Source of the DNA: CAWBJP01 sp963789165
GTDB taxonomy: Bacteria > Actinomycetota > Acidimicrobiia > IMCC26256 > BP-133
Assembly (NCBI GenBank): GCA_963789165.1
Contig: CAWBJP010000002.1
Location: 372,001-436,000 of the forward strand
Length of the DNA: 64,000 bases
Reading direction: 5' to 3'
The notes below the pieces were generated by a model that had not been told where the DNA came from, made no database searches, and worked only from the letters and a program-made list of their open reading frames with translations. The translations under genes and the position numbers were made by a program. This document shows, piece after piece, positions 40,200 through 48,553 of this stretch. Positions within the stretch are counted from its first letter, which is position 1. Each line of letters begins with the position of its first letter.

Positions 40200-40499
40200 A
40201 TGCCCACCTATGAATACCGGTGCACCAAGTGCGGGCAGCACGTTGAAGCCGTGCAGTCTTTCACCGACGACCCGCTCACCGAGTGTGCCGTCTGCGGCGG
40301 GGAGCTCCGCAAGGTCTTCGCCCCGGTGGGCATCGTGTTCAAGGGCAGCGGCTTCTACAAGACCGACAGCCGCAGTACGAGCTCTTCGACGAGGGCGAAG
40401 GAGTCGAGGAAGGAGTCGACCAAGGAGTCGACCAGCTCCTCCTCCTCGTCGGGCACGGAGAAGAGCAAGACGGAAGCCAAGGACTCGAAGATCGCGTGA
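40200..40499 (+). CDS. FmdB-family zinc-ribbon protein (Ruc-like)
   Basis: 99 residues from ATG 40200. N-terminal zinc ribbon MPTYEYRCTKCGQHVEAVQS with second CxxC in TECAVCGGELR; then FKGSGFYKTD and a disordered Ser/Lys/Glu-rich tail. This architecture matches the M. tuberculosis Rv0991c (Ruc) type redox-sensitive chaperone in which oxidation of the zinc-site cysteines activates holdase function. The upstream CIRCE-like repeat suggests heat-shock control by HrcA. The reading frame is the same as for mtnP downstream. Confidence 0.85.
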   Translation: MPTYEYRCTKCGQHVEAVQSFTDDPLTECAVCGGELRKVFAPVGIVFKGSGFYKTDSRSTSSSTRAKESRKESTKESTSSSSSSGTEKSKTEAKDSKIA

Positions 40500-40531
40500 C
40501 CGACTCGGCCCCCGGGGGTCGGCCCGGGGCT

Positions 40532-40542
40532 GGGGTGTCCCC
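40532..40542. repeat. Dispersed GGGGTGTCCCC palindrome between fmdB-like and mtnP
   Basis: Preceded by CCGGGGCT as in other copies. It lies where an in-frame mtnP start would be expected. Confidence 0.6.
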
Positions 40543-40565
40543 GAGAACGGACAGCCGAGATCGGG

Positions 40566-41372
40566 GTGCTCGGGGGGTCAGGCTTCTACTCGTTCCTCGA
40601 TGACGTCACCCCGGTGGAGGTGGACACACCCTTCGGGGCGCCCAGCGCTCCGATCGCCGTCGGGGAGGTGGCCGGCCGTCGCGTGGCCTTCCTGCCCCGC
40701 CACGGCGCCCGCCACGAGTGGATTCCCCACCGCATCAACTACCGGGCCAACCTGTGGGCCCTGCACACCCTGGGCGTGACCCGGGTGGTGGGGCCGTGCG
40801 CCGCCGGCTCGCTGCAGCCCGATGTCCGGCCCGGTGACTTCGTGGTCTGCGACCAGCTCGTCGACCGGACCTGGGGCCGGGCCGACACCTTCTACGAGGG
40901 CCCGGTGCCCCATCACGTGTCCTACGCCGACCCCTACTGCCCGGAGCTGTCCCGCCTGGCCGCGGAGCGGGCGGCGGCGGGCGGAATCCGGGTCCATGAC
41001 CGGGGCACGGTGGTCGTGGTCCAGGGCCCCCGCTTCTCCACCCGGGCCGAGTCCCGCTGGTACCGGGCGCAGGGCTGGGAGGTCATCAACATGACCCAGT
41101 ACCCCGAGGCCTACCTGGCCCGGGAGCTGGGCCTGTGCTACGCCGCCATCGCCCTCATCACCGACTACGACACAGGTGTCGAGCCCGGGGGTTCGGGGGT
41201 GTCCCCCGAAGACGATCTCGAGCAGGCGCGGCCAGTGTCCCAGGCCGAGGTGTTCGACTTCTTCTCGGCCAACGTCGACCGGGTCCGCACGCTCCTCTTC
41301 GACCTCATCGCCGCCGTCCCGCCAAAACGGGACTGCACCTGTTCCGAGGCACTCGGGCCCCTCCCCGGCTGA
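40566..41372 (+). CDS. mtnP: S-methyl-5'-thioadenosine phosphorylase
   Basis: 268 residues from GTG 40566 (LGGSGFYSFLDDVTPVEVDT). The usual start has three or four more residues (xIGVLGGSGFY), and AEIGVLGGSG is in frame upstream but without a start codon until the previous stop; a dispersed palindrome sits just there. Motifs: PRHGARHEWIPHRINYRANL, VVVQGPRFSTRAESRWYR, VINMTQYPEAYLARELGLCY. Splits methylthioadenosine into adenine and methylthioribose-1-phosphate in methionine salvage. A second palindrome copy (41192-41210) is translated as GGSGVSPEDD within the C-terminal region. Confidence 0.9.
   Translation: MLGGSGFYSFLDDVTPVEVDTPFGAPSAPIAVGEVAGRRVAFLPRHGARHEWIPHRINYRANLWALHTLGVTRVVGPCAAGSLQPDVRPGDFVVCDQLVDRTWGRADTFYEGPVPHHVSYADPYCPELSRLAAERAAAGGIRVHDRGTVVVVQGPRFSTRAESRWYRAQGWEVINMTQYPEAYLARELGLCYAAIALITDYDTGVEPGGSGVSPEDDLEQARPVSQAEVFDFFSANVDRVRTLLFDLIAAVPPKRDCTCSEALGPLPG
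41192..41210. repeat. Dispersed palindrome inside mtnP
   Basis: TTCGGGGG-TGT-CCCCCGAA, perfect 8-bp arms; coding copy. Confidence 0.75.
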
Positions 41373-41403
41373 CCGGCCCCGCTCACTACGCTGACGGGCC
41401 TCC

Positions 41404-42192
41404 ATGCTCCACGACATCATCCTCGGCCTCCTCCAGGGTCTGACCGAGTTCCTCCCCATCTCCTCCAGCGGCCATCTTGTGGTCGTCCCCGCCGTGCTCG
41501 GCTGGGACGAGCCGTCCCTCACCTTCGACGTCCTCCTGCACCTGGGGACCCTGGTGGCCGTGGTGGTCTACTTCCGCCACGACCTGCTCGGCCTCGCCCT
41601 CGGGGTCCTCGGCCGGGGAATCGACCCCGACGGGGCTCGGCGCATGACCCTGTACCTGGCCGTCGGGACCGTCCCCGCCGTCGTGGCCGGTCTCGTGCTG
41701 GGCGATTTCTTCGAGGGTCTCTTCGAGTCGCCCTACACGACCTGCGCCGAACTGGTGGCCACCGCCCTCATCCTGCTGGCCATGGAACGGGTGGGGGACC
41801 GGGCCCGGCGCCGGCCCCTCGATGTCAGGTCCGCCACCGGGATCGGGGTGGCCCAGGCCGTGGCCATCCTGCCCGGAATCTCCCGCTCCGGGACCACCAT
41901 CGGCGCCGGCCTCGTCCTGGGTCTGTCCCGGGAGGAGGCCACCCGCTTCTCCTTCCTCCTCTCCATCCCGGCCATCGCCGGAGCCGGGGTGCTCAGCCTG
42001 GCCGACGTGGCCGGCGGCGGACTCGACGTGACCAGTGGGGTGGTGGCCGGGGTCATCGCCTCGGGGGTGTCCGGCTACCTGTCCATCGGGGCGCTGCTGC
42101 GGTTCGTCCGCAGCCACTCGCTCACCGTTTTCGCTGTCTACCTGCTGGTCATGGCACCCCTCTCGGCGCTGATCATCTACCTCCGCAGTTAG
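41404..42192 (+). CDS. uppP: Undecaprenyl-diphosphatase
   Basis: 262 residues, about eight membrane helices. Motifs GLTEFLPISSSGHLVVVPAV (catalytic Glu and Ser loop) and ILPGISRSGTTIGAGLVLGL. Recycles undecaprenyl diphosphate to the monophosphate carrier used in peptidoglycan and glycan assembly; confers bacitracin tolerance in many species. ATG 41404 lies 31 bp after mtnP, and the HAD gene starts 10 bp after it. Confidence 0.94.
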   Translation: MLHDIILGLLQGLTEFLPISSSGHLVVVPAVLGWDEPSLTFDVLLHLGTLVAVVVYFRHDLLGLALGVLGRGIDPDGARRMTLYLAVGTVPAVVAGLVLGDFFEGLFESPYTTCAELVATALILLAMERVGDRARRRPLDVRSATGIGVAQAVAILPGISRSGTTIGAGLVLGLSREEATRFSFLLSIPAIAGAGVLSLADVAGGGLDVTSGVVAGVIASGVSGYLSIGALLRFVRSHSLTVFAVYLLVMAPLSALIIYLRS

Positions 42193-42202
42193 CCTCCTGA
42201 CC

Positions 42203-42934
42203 ATGAACGGGACCATCGAGGCGGTGATCTTCGACTACGGGGGTGTGCTGTCCACGCCGCCCTTCCTCGGCATCTCAGAGTTCGAGCGGGACCACGGCTA
42301 TCCCAAGGGGTCGCTGCTCCAGCTCATCTTCGGCGATGCCCCGCCGACCGGGGCCCAGCGCGACGCCATCTCCGACGGTGACGCCACCGCCGCGGCCTGG
42401 GCCCTCTATGACGGCGACGGCGACTCCCTTCCGGACTGGCATCTCCTGGAGATCGGGAAGCTGACCCTCGCCGAGTTCAGCGACCGGCTAGTGGCCCGCT
42501 CGGAGTCCCACCTCGGGACCCGGCTCGACCCCGGGTTCTATTCCCGCTTCCTGGAGTCGCTGCGGGTCGGCGTCTACTGGCCCGTTGTCCATCGCGTGCG
42601 CCGGCTGCGTGAAGAGGGCTACCGGACGGCCATCCTGACCAACAACGTGGCCGAATGGGCCGAGGTGTGGCAGGCGTCGATCCCCGTCGAGCTCTTCGAC
42701 GTGGTCATCGACTCGTCCGCCGTCGGCCTGCGCAAACCCGACGAGGCCATCTTCCTCCTCACCTGCGAGCGCCTCGGCGTAGCCCCCGGCGCGGCTGTGT
42801 TCCTCGATGACAGCCCGGGCCACGTAGCCGCCGCCCGGAGCGCCGGTCTGGCCGGCATCGTGGTCACCGGTCCCACCCAGGCTCTGGCCGACCTCGACGC
42901 CCTCCTCGAAGCCGGGGCGGACCAGCGGGTCTAA
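42203..42934 (+). CDS. HAD-family hydrolase (phosphatase-like)
   Basis: 243 residues. Motif I VIFDYGGVLSTPPF has Asp with Tyr-Gly in place of the DxD acid, motif II AILTNNVAEW, motif III KPDEAIFLLTCERLG, motif IV FLDDSPGHVAAA. This matches the HAD-IA subgroup near acyl-CoA dehydrogenase-associated and epoxide-hydrolase N-terminal HADs. The Asp+2 residue is not acidic, so phosphatase activity could be weak. Substrate unknown. Co-directional with uppP and aat. Confidence 0.85.
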   Translation: MNGTIEAVIFDYGGVLSTPPFLGISEFERDHGYPKGSLLQLIFGDAPPTGAQRDAISDGDATAAAWALYDGDGDSLPDWHLLEIGKLTLAEFSDRLVARSESHLGTRLDPGFYSRFLESLRVGVYWPVVHRVRRLREEGYRTAILTNNVAEWAEVWQASIPVELFDVVIDSSAVGLRKPDEAIFLLTCERLGVAPGAAVFLDDSPGHVAAARSAGLAGIVVTGPTQALADLDALLEAGADQRV

Positions 42935-42937
42935 CAA

Positions 42938-43624
42938 GTGGTCCCCCCGGTCGAGCCGCCGCCGTGCCCCTGGCAACTGCCCGACCCGGAGGCGGCCGAT
43001 CCCGACGGCGTCGTGGGGGTCGGAGGCGATCTCGCCCCCGGCACCCTCCTGGCCGCCTACCGCCAGGGGCTTTTCCCCATGCACCTCGACGGGCGGGGGC
43101 GGATGCTGGGGTGGTGGGCGCCCGACCCCCGTGGCGTTCTCCCCCTCGACGGGCTGCGGGTCAGCCGGTCTCTGGGGCGCTCGGCCCGGCACTTCGACAT
43201 CCGGGTCGACACCGCCTTCGACGAGGTCATCGGCGCCTGCGCCGAGCCCCGGCCTACGGGCGGGCACTGGATCCGCCCGAGCATCGTGGAGGCCTACCGC
43301 GAGCTCCACCGGCTGGGCTGGACCCACTCGGTGGAGGCGTGGAACCGGCGCACCGGCGAACTGGCCGGTGGCCTCTACGGCGTGGCCATCGGCGGCCTGT
43401 TCGCCGGCGAATCGATGTTCCACCGGACCACCGACGCCTCGAAGGTGGCGCTCATGGGCCTGGTGGAGATCCTCCGGAGCGACGGAGACCAGCGGCGCCT
43501 CCTCGACGTCCAGTGGGCCACCCCCCACCTGGCCAGTCTCGGCGCCGTCGAGATCCCCACCGCCGGTTACCTCCGGCACCTGAAGGAGGCGCTGGAGGCG
43601 CCCCTCCCCCCGGCGTTCGCCTAA
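42938..43624 (+). CDS. aat: Leucyl/phenylalanyl-tRNA-protein transferase
   Basis: 228 residues from GTG 42938, 3 bp after the HAD stop. Motifs: AYRQGLFPMHLDG, LGWWAPDPRGVLPLDGLRVS, GGHWIRPSIVEAYRELHRLG, LAGGLYGVAIGGLFAGESMF and LLDVQWATPHLASLGAVEIP. Attaches Leu or Phe to N-terminal Lys/Arg of proteins, marking them for ClpAP/ClpCP degradation (N-degron pathway). Confidence 0.94.
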   Translation: MVPPVEPPPCPWQLPDPEAADPDGVVGVGGDLAPGTLLAAYRQGLFPMHLDGRGRMLGWWAPDPRGVLPLDGLRVSRSLGRSARHFDIRVDTAFDEVIGACAEPRPTGGHWIRPSIVEAYRELHRLGWTHSVEAWNRRTGELAGGLYGVAIGGLFAGESMFHRTTDASKVALMGLVEILRSDGDQRRLLDVQWATPHLASLGAVEIPTAGYLRHLKEALEAPLPPAFA

Positions 43625-43679
43625 GACCTCGCGCAGAAGTGGTTGTGCGTCTGTCGTCGAGTCCTTGTCATACCCCATC

Positions 43680-43693
43680 CGTACACTTGTTCG
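43680..43693. promoter_or_regulatory. LexA-box-like sequence at the TnpB gene start
   Basis: On the minus strand it reads CGAACAAGTGTACG, one mismatch from the actinobacterial SOS-box form CGAACRNRYGTTYG. It ends 1 bp before the ATG. Chance occurrence is possible. Confidence 0.25.
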
Positions 43694-43694
43694 T

Positions 43695-45114
43695 ATGGAT
43701 CGACGGGTGTTGCGGACGGCACGGGTGGAGCTGCGGGTGACGCCAGCACAGCGTCGGCGTTGCTTCGGGCTGTTGAGGGCTGCGGGCGATGTGTGGGCGG
43801 GGCTGATCGAGTTCAACGGAGCCCGTTTCGTGCGGGGCGGGCCGCCGGTGTTCGGGTTTGCCGCGTTGTGTAGGGAGTTGACCGGAGCGGATCTTGGGCC
43901 CTTGGCGCGGATCTGCGCCGAGGATGTGGCCAAGCAGTATTCGTTGTCCTGCTTCGAGGCCGCCCGTCGAAAGAGGGCGGGCAGGCGGGCCCGCTACCCA
44001 CGCCGGAAGCGGGCGCTGAGACCAGTGCGTTTCCGATTCTCGGCCTTTTCGCTGGACGGGCGCCGGCTGCGCCTGGCGGTGGCCAGGGGTCAGCCCGAGT
44101 TGTGGGTGCGTCTCACCCGCGAGGTCCCTTACGACCTGGGCTCGGTGCGGGCCGTCACTTTGGTCAGCGAATTCGGGCGGCTCTTCGTGGATGTGAGCGC
44201 GATAGTCCCGGTCGATGCCCTTGCTCTCGATCCCGGTCGAGTGGCGGGGGTAGATGTGGGCATCATCCACCCGTTCGCGTCGGTGGGACCCGATGGTGAC
44301 GCCTTGGTCGTGTCCGGTCGTGCGCTGCGGGCGGAGGAACGCCTCCACCTTGAGGACACCAAGCGGCGCAACGCCCGCATGGGCCGGAAGGCGCCTCGTC
44401 GAGGTCGAGCGCGGCAGTCGACGGTGGCGTCGGCTCCGGCTGGCGCAGCGGCTGGCCGAACGCAGGCACATCGCCAAGATTCGTCTTGCCCACCACGAGG
44501 CGGCTAAGACGGTGGTTGCCTGGGCGGTGGCCCGCCGGGTCGGGACCCTCGTGGTCGGCGACCCGAAGGGGATCACCGACCGCAAGGCCGGGCGCCGCCA
44601 GAACCGGCGGGTCAACACCACGTGGCGCCGCACGCACCTCACCGGCGCGCTCATTGACAAGGCCACCCGTGCCGGAATCATCGTCATCCTCGTCGACGAA
44701 CGGGGTACCTCTTCTACCTGTCCCCGCTGCCAACGGCGGGTTCCCAAACCACGAGGCCGGGCCTTCATGTGCCTTGGCTGCGGACTGCTCGCCCACAGGG
44801 ATGTGGTTGGCGCCGCCAACATCGCCGCCCGAGGCGGCGGAGCCCTCGACGTCGTCCCTTACGAGACGTCGACCACGCACCGTCGAGCCGGCACCGTGCC
44901 GACCCGGCGTGACCGACGGCGGCACCGCTGGGACACCAGCCGAGCCGCCCGCCGGTCCAGCCCGACTCCGGGCCGCCCCACCGCCACCATGACGGCGGGG
45001 AGTCGCTCGCAGGGACGCCATACCAGCCCAGAACCATCCACCGGGCGGGGACGGCCAAGCCGCCATCAGCGGCGCCCTCCGAGGATCGCAACGAACCGCG
45101 CGATGGAGTACTAA
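43695..45114 (+). pseudogene. tnpB: TnpB-like RNA-guided nuclease of an IS605/IS1341-type element, frameshifted
   Basis: The 5' part from ATG 43695 (DRRVLRTARVELRVTPAQRR) reads through RuvC-I (VAGVDVGIIHPFAS) to MGRKAPRRG at ~44400. The 3' part, one frame over, resumes RGSRRWRRLRLAQRLAERRH and continues through the zinc finger CPRCQRRV...CLGCGL and RuvC-III HRDVVGAANIA to stop 45114. One inserted base near 44400-44415 separates them. The RuvC-II segment reads VGTLVVGDPKG, with Gly where canonical TnpB has Glu. No TnpA is present. The Arg/Pro-rich 3' 230 bp probably doubles as guide-RNA scaffold. It ends 18 bp before ychF. Confidence 0.82.
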
Positions 45115-45132
45115 TCGGTAGCCTCCCTGAGA

Positions 45133-46191
45133 ATGGAACGTCTCGGACTGGTCGGTCTGCCCAACGCGGGGAAGTCGTCGCTGTTCAACGCCCTGACCGG
45201 GGCCAACGTGGCCGTCGCCGCCCATCCGTTCTCCACCACCGAGTCGTCGGTGGGCATCGCCCAGGTCCCCGACGACCGCCTGGAGCAACTGGCCGAGATG
45301 TCCGAGTCCCGCAAGGTGGTGCCCGCCGGGGTCGAGTTCGTCGATATCGCCGCCCTGGTCAAGGGGGCCAACACCGGGGAGGGGCTGGGCAACCGGTTCC
45401 TGGGCAGCCTCCGGGAGGTCGACGCCCTCGTCTACGTGCTGCGGGCCTTTGAGGACACCTCGGTGGCCGGGGGGTCGGACCCGGCCGACGACCTCGCCAC
45501 CCTCGAGTTCGAGCTGGTGCTGGCCGACCTGGCCTCGGTCCAGGGCCGGGTCCACCGCCAGGAGAAGGCGGCCAAGGGCGACAAGTCGCTCCTGCCCGAG
45601 GTGGAGGCGCTGCACCGGGCGGAACCCGTTCTCGACGAGGGCACCCCGATCTACCGGTCCCGGCTCTCGGCCGACGACCGGGAGCTGCTGCGGCCCTCCT
45701 TCCTGCTCACCAACAAGCCGTTCCTGGTGGTGGTCAACATCGGCGAAGGTGAGATCGAAGAGGGCGCCAAGGCGGCGGCGCCCTTCGGGCCCGACGCCAT
45801 GGCGGTCTGCGTCCAGCTGGAAGCGGAGGCGGCCCGGCTCGACCCCGACGAGCGCAGCGAGCTGCTCGAGGGCCTGGGCCTGGGCGATGGGGTCGTGCCC
45901 CGGGTGGCCCGGGCCGCCTACCACCTCCTGGGGCGGCGCACCTTCCTCACCACCGGCGACAAGGAGAGCCGGGCGTGGACGTTCCGGGCCGGGGCCAAGG
46001 CCCCCGAATGCGCCGGCGTCATCCACACCGACCTGCAGCGGGGCTTCATCCGGGCCGAGGTGATCCGCTGGGACGAGCTGCTCGGCATCGGTTCCTGGGC
46101 CCGGGCCAAGGAGGCCGGCCGCCTCCGGGTGGAAGGCAAGGAATACGAGGTCCAGGACGGTGACGTCCTGGAGATCAGATTCAACGTCTGA
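45133..46191 (+). CDS. ychF: Redox-regulated ATPase YchF (OLA1 family)
   Basis: 352 residues. G1 GLPNAGKSSLFNALTG, switch region HPFSTTESSVGIAQVPDDRL, FVDIAALVKGANTGEGLGN, a coiled-coil insertion, the LTNKPFLVVVNIGE element of ATP-preferring members, and a C-terminal TGS domain (GVIHTDLQRGFIRAEVIRWD). Universally conserved Obg-related ATPase that binds ribosomes and affects stress responses. The TnpB remnant ends 18 bp upstream, so the insertion may have displaced the native promoter. Confidence 0.95.
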   Translation: MERLGLVGLPNAGKSSLFNALTGANVAVAAHPFSTTESSVGIAQVPDDRLEQLAEMSESRKVVPAGVEFVDIAALVKGANTGEGLGNRFLGSLREVDALVYVLRAFEDTSVAGGSDPADDLATLEFELVLADLASVQGRVHRQEKAAKGDKSLLPEVEALHRAEPVLDEGTPIYRSRLSADDRELLRPSFLLTNKPFLVVVNIGEGEIEEGAKAAAPFGPDAMAVCVQLEAEAARLDPDERSELLEGLGLGDGVVPRVARAAYHLLGRRTFLTTGDKESRAWTFRAGAKAPECAGVIHTDLQRGFIRAEVIRWDELLGIGSWARAKEAGRLRVEGKEYEVQDGDVLEIRFNV

Positions 46192-46203
46192 TGGTGATGC
46201 CGG

Positions 46204-46533
46204 GTGGCCTGGCTCGTCCGCGACGGTGACGTTTTGGCCAGCCTGGAGGTTCCCCACGGCGGGCGGGGGAGGGCCCGGGGTCTGCGCGGCCGCCCCGACT
46301 TCGAAGGGGCCCTGATGCTGCGGCCCTGCAAGCAGATCCACACCTTCGGGATGCGCTTCCCCCTCGACGTCGCCTTCTGTGATTCCGAGGGCCTGGTGCT
46401 CCGGGTCGCCACCCTCCCCGCCCGGCGGGTATCCCGCCCCGTGTGGAAGGCCGGCTTCGTGGTCGAGGCCCGGGCCGGCGCCTTCGAGCGCTGGCGGCTC
46501 ACCCCCGGCGACCAGCTCGAGATCCGGGATTGA
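46204..46533 (+). CDS. DUF192 family protein
   Basis: 109 residues from GTG 46204, 12 bp after ychF. Core LRGRPDFEGALMLRPCKQIH, GMRFPLDVAFCDSEGLVL, and LTPGDQLEIRD, as in DUF192 proteins. Unlike many members it has no signal peptide and so is probably cytoplasmic. Function unknown. Confidence 0.82.
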   Translation: MAWLVRDGDVLASLEVPHGGRGRARGLRGRPDFEGALMLRPCKQIHTFGMRFPLDVAFCDSEGLVLRVATLPARRVSRPVWKAGFVVEARAGAFERWRLTPGDQLEIRD

Positions 46534-46581
46534 CCAGGGCAGGGACGCGAGGGCAGGACCGCGCCCCCCTCCGGGGGCCTG

Positions 46582-47424
46582 GTGCTGGTAGCCACGCCCA
46601 TCGGCAATCTCGGCGACCTCGCCCCCCGGGCCGTGGAGGCCCTGGCCGGGGCCACCGTGATCGCGGCGGAGGACACCCGGCGGACCCGTGCCCTCCTGTC
46701 CCACGCCGGGGTGTCGCTGTCCTCCTCACGCCTGGTGGCCCTGCACGGCCACAACGAGGCGGACATGTCGGCCCGGCTGGTAGCCGAGATGGAGGCCGGC
46801 GCCCGGGTCGCCTACGTGACCGACGCCGGGATGCCCGGCATCTCGGACCCCGGCGAGCGCCTGGTGCGCGCCGCCCTGGAACGAGGCCTGCCGGTGGAGG
46901 CGGTGCCCGGACCCAGTGCCGCCCTGACCGCGCTGGTCATCTCCGGCCTGCCCACGTCCCGGTTCGTGTTCGAGGGCTTCCTGCCCCGCAAGGGGTCCGA
47001 GCGGGCCGCCCGCCTGGCCGCCCTGGCCACCGAGGAACGAACCACGGTCATCTTCGAGTCCCCCCGTCGGCTGGCGGCCACACTGGGCGACCTGGCTGCC
47101 GCGCTGGGTCGGGAGCGGCCGGTGGCCGTGGCCCGGGAGCTGACCAAGATGTTCGAGACGGTGTGGCGGGGCACCCTGGGGGAGGCCGCCGCCGGCGGTC
47201 CGGAGGCCAGAGGGGAGCAGGCCATCGTCATCGGCCCGGCCGCTCCCCGACCAGAGCCGGACGACGATCAGGTGCTGGACGCCCTCCGCCGGGAACTGGC
47301 CGAGGGGGCGTCGAAACGGGACGCGGCGAGCGCGGTGGCACGGCGCCTGGGGGTCAGCCGCCGCCGAGCCTACGAATTGGCCACCACTCTCCCGTCAGAC
47401 GGAGGAAGAGGGGGAGCGGCGTAA
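46582..47424 (+). CDS. rsmI: 16S rRNA (cytidine(1402)-2'-O)-methyltransferase
   Basis: 280 residues from GTG 46582 (LVATPIGNLGDLAPRAVEAL); the next upstream in-frame codons lack a start. TP-methylase motifs: AAEDTRRTRALLSHAGV, VTDAGMPGISDPGERLV, VPGPSAALTALVISGLP, FEGFLPRK; C-terminal helix-turn-helix-like ASAVARRLGVSRRRAYELA. Methylates the ribose of C1402 in the decoding centre. Its 3' end overlaps by 30 bp the convergent AbrB-like gene. Confidence 0.94.
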   Translation: MLVATPIGNLGDLAPRAVEALAGATVIAAEDTRRTRALLSHAGVSLSSSRLVALHGHNEADMSARLVAEMEAGARVAYVTDAGMPGISDPGERLVRAALERGLPVEAVPGPSAALTALVISGLPTSRFVFEGFLPRKGSERAARLAALATEERTTVIFESPRRLAATLGDLAAALGRERPVAVARELTKMFETVWRGTLGEAAAGGPEARGEQAIVIGPAAPRPEPDDDQVLDALRRELAEGASKRDAASAVARRLGVSRRRAYELATTLPSDGGRGGAA

Positions 47425-47637
47425 GCCCTCCATGCAGGGGGTGCACACGTACTTGTCCCGAAACGCGACGAGACCTTCACCCGAGTCGCAGAACACGCAA
47501 CCGGTCTCCACCTTGGTGAGGATGATGCGTTGGTCCTCTACGTGAATGCCGAGGTAGTCGCCCTCATGGATGCGGAAGCGCCTACGCAGCTCCGAAGGCA
47601 GGACCATGCGGCCGAGCTCGTCCACCTTGCGGGCCAT
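47395..47637 (-). CDS. AbrB/MazE-like regulator with C-terminal CxxC zinc motif
   Basis: 80 residues from ATG 47637. N-terminal SpoVT-AbrB swapped-hairpin fold (KVDELGRMVLPSELRRRFRI, GDYLGIHVEDQRIILTKVE), then CVFC and CTPC pairs that probably bind zinc. Length and motifs resemble transition-state regulators found widely in actinobacteria. Divergent from tatD (112-bp gap), overlapping rsmI 3' end. A longer N-terminus to 47724 is possible but lacks a better ribosome binding site. Confidence 0.82.
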   Translation of the reverse strand: MARKVDELGRMVLPSELRRRFRIHEGDYLGIHVEDQRIILTKVETGCVFCDSGEGLVAFRDKYVCTPCMEGLRRSPSSSV

Positions 47638-47749
47638 GCCGGTGGACCTTGCTCCGGGCCTCCGGTTGGAGGCCATATCGTGGGGCCCGAATCGAGCCGA
47701 GGCTGAGGATGCCACTGGTGCCACCCTTCTCCGTCAGCGAAGAACTGTC

Positions 47750-48553
47750 ATGAGCGAACCAAATTTCTCCAACGACGTTCCCCAGATCGGCGCGGCCTAC
47801 ACATGGATCGACACCCACTGCCATCTCCAGCTGGGGGACGAAGCCGCCCAAACCGCCGTCAACCGTGCCTTGGCCGCAGGCGTCGGGCGCATGATCTGCA
47901 TCGGGACCGACCTCGCCACCTCGCAGGCGGCGGTGGATCTGGCCGGGTCGCAGAAGCAGGTCTGGGCCACCGTCGGGCTCCACCCCCACGATGCCTCCCG
48001 CCACGATTCCGAGTGGGAAGGGCTGCGCCGCCTGGCCGGGGCGCCGAGGGTGGTGGGGGTGGGGGAGGCCGGCTTCGATCTGCACTACCGCCACTCCCCC
48101 GAAGCGGCCCAGGAGGCGTCCTTCCGGGCCCATGTACGGCTGGCCACCGAGCTCGACCTGGCCCTCGTCATCCACTCCCGGGAGGCCTGGGACCAGACTT
48201 TCGCCGTGCTCGAGAGCGAGGGGGTGCCGGCCCGGACCGTGTTCCACTGCTTCACGGGAGGCCCCGCTGAGGCTCGCCGGGCGCTGGACCTGGGGGCGTG
48301 GCTGTCGTTCTCGGGCATCGTGTCCTTCCGCAACGCCGACGACGTGCGGGCCGCCGCCGCCCTCGTCCCCGTCGACCGTCTGCTGGTGGAGACCGACTCG
48401 CCCTTCCTGGCTCCCGCCCCTCACCGGGGACGACCCAATGAGCCGGCCTATCTGCCCGAGGTGGGTGCCGCCGTGGCCGTCGCCCGGGGGACCAGCCCCG
48501 AGGCCGTGGCCGAGCTGAGCCGGCGCAACGCCCTGGCTGTCTTCTGGCCGTGA
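47750..48553 (+). CDS. tatD: TatD-family metal-dependent DNase
   Basis: 267 residues from ATG 47750. Metal ligands: DTHCHL, the Glu in VGVGEAGFDLHYR, VIHSREAW, FHCFTGG and VETDSPFLAPAPHRGR, all TatD hallmarks. A 3'-5' exonuclease that also acts on tRNA or DNA in other species. The stop overlaps rsmA (GTGA), so tatD-rsmA-ispE form one operon, as in many actinobacteria. Confidence 0.93.
   Translation: MSEPNFSNDVPQIGAAYTWIDTHCHLQLGDEAAQTAVNRALAAGVGRMICIGTDLATSQAAVDLAGSQKQVWATVGLHPHDASRHDSEWEGLRRLAGAPRVVGVGEAGFDLHYRHSPEAAQEASFRAHVRLATELDLALVIHSREAWDQTFAVLESEGVPARTVFHCFTGGPAEARRALDLGAWLSFSGIVSFRNADDVRAAAALVPVDRLLVETDSPFLAPAPHRGRPNEPAYLPEVGAAVAVARGTSPEAVAELSRRNALAVFWP

Noticed and set aside
44263..46704. 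813-codon minus-strand frame over TnpB and ychF
   Set aside because: Shadow of conserved plus-strand genes; no recognisable domain and typical antisense composition.
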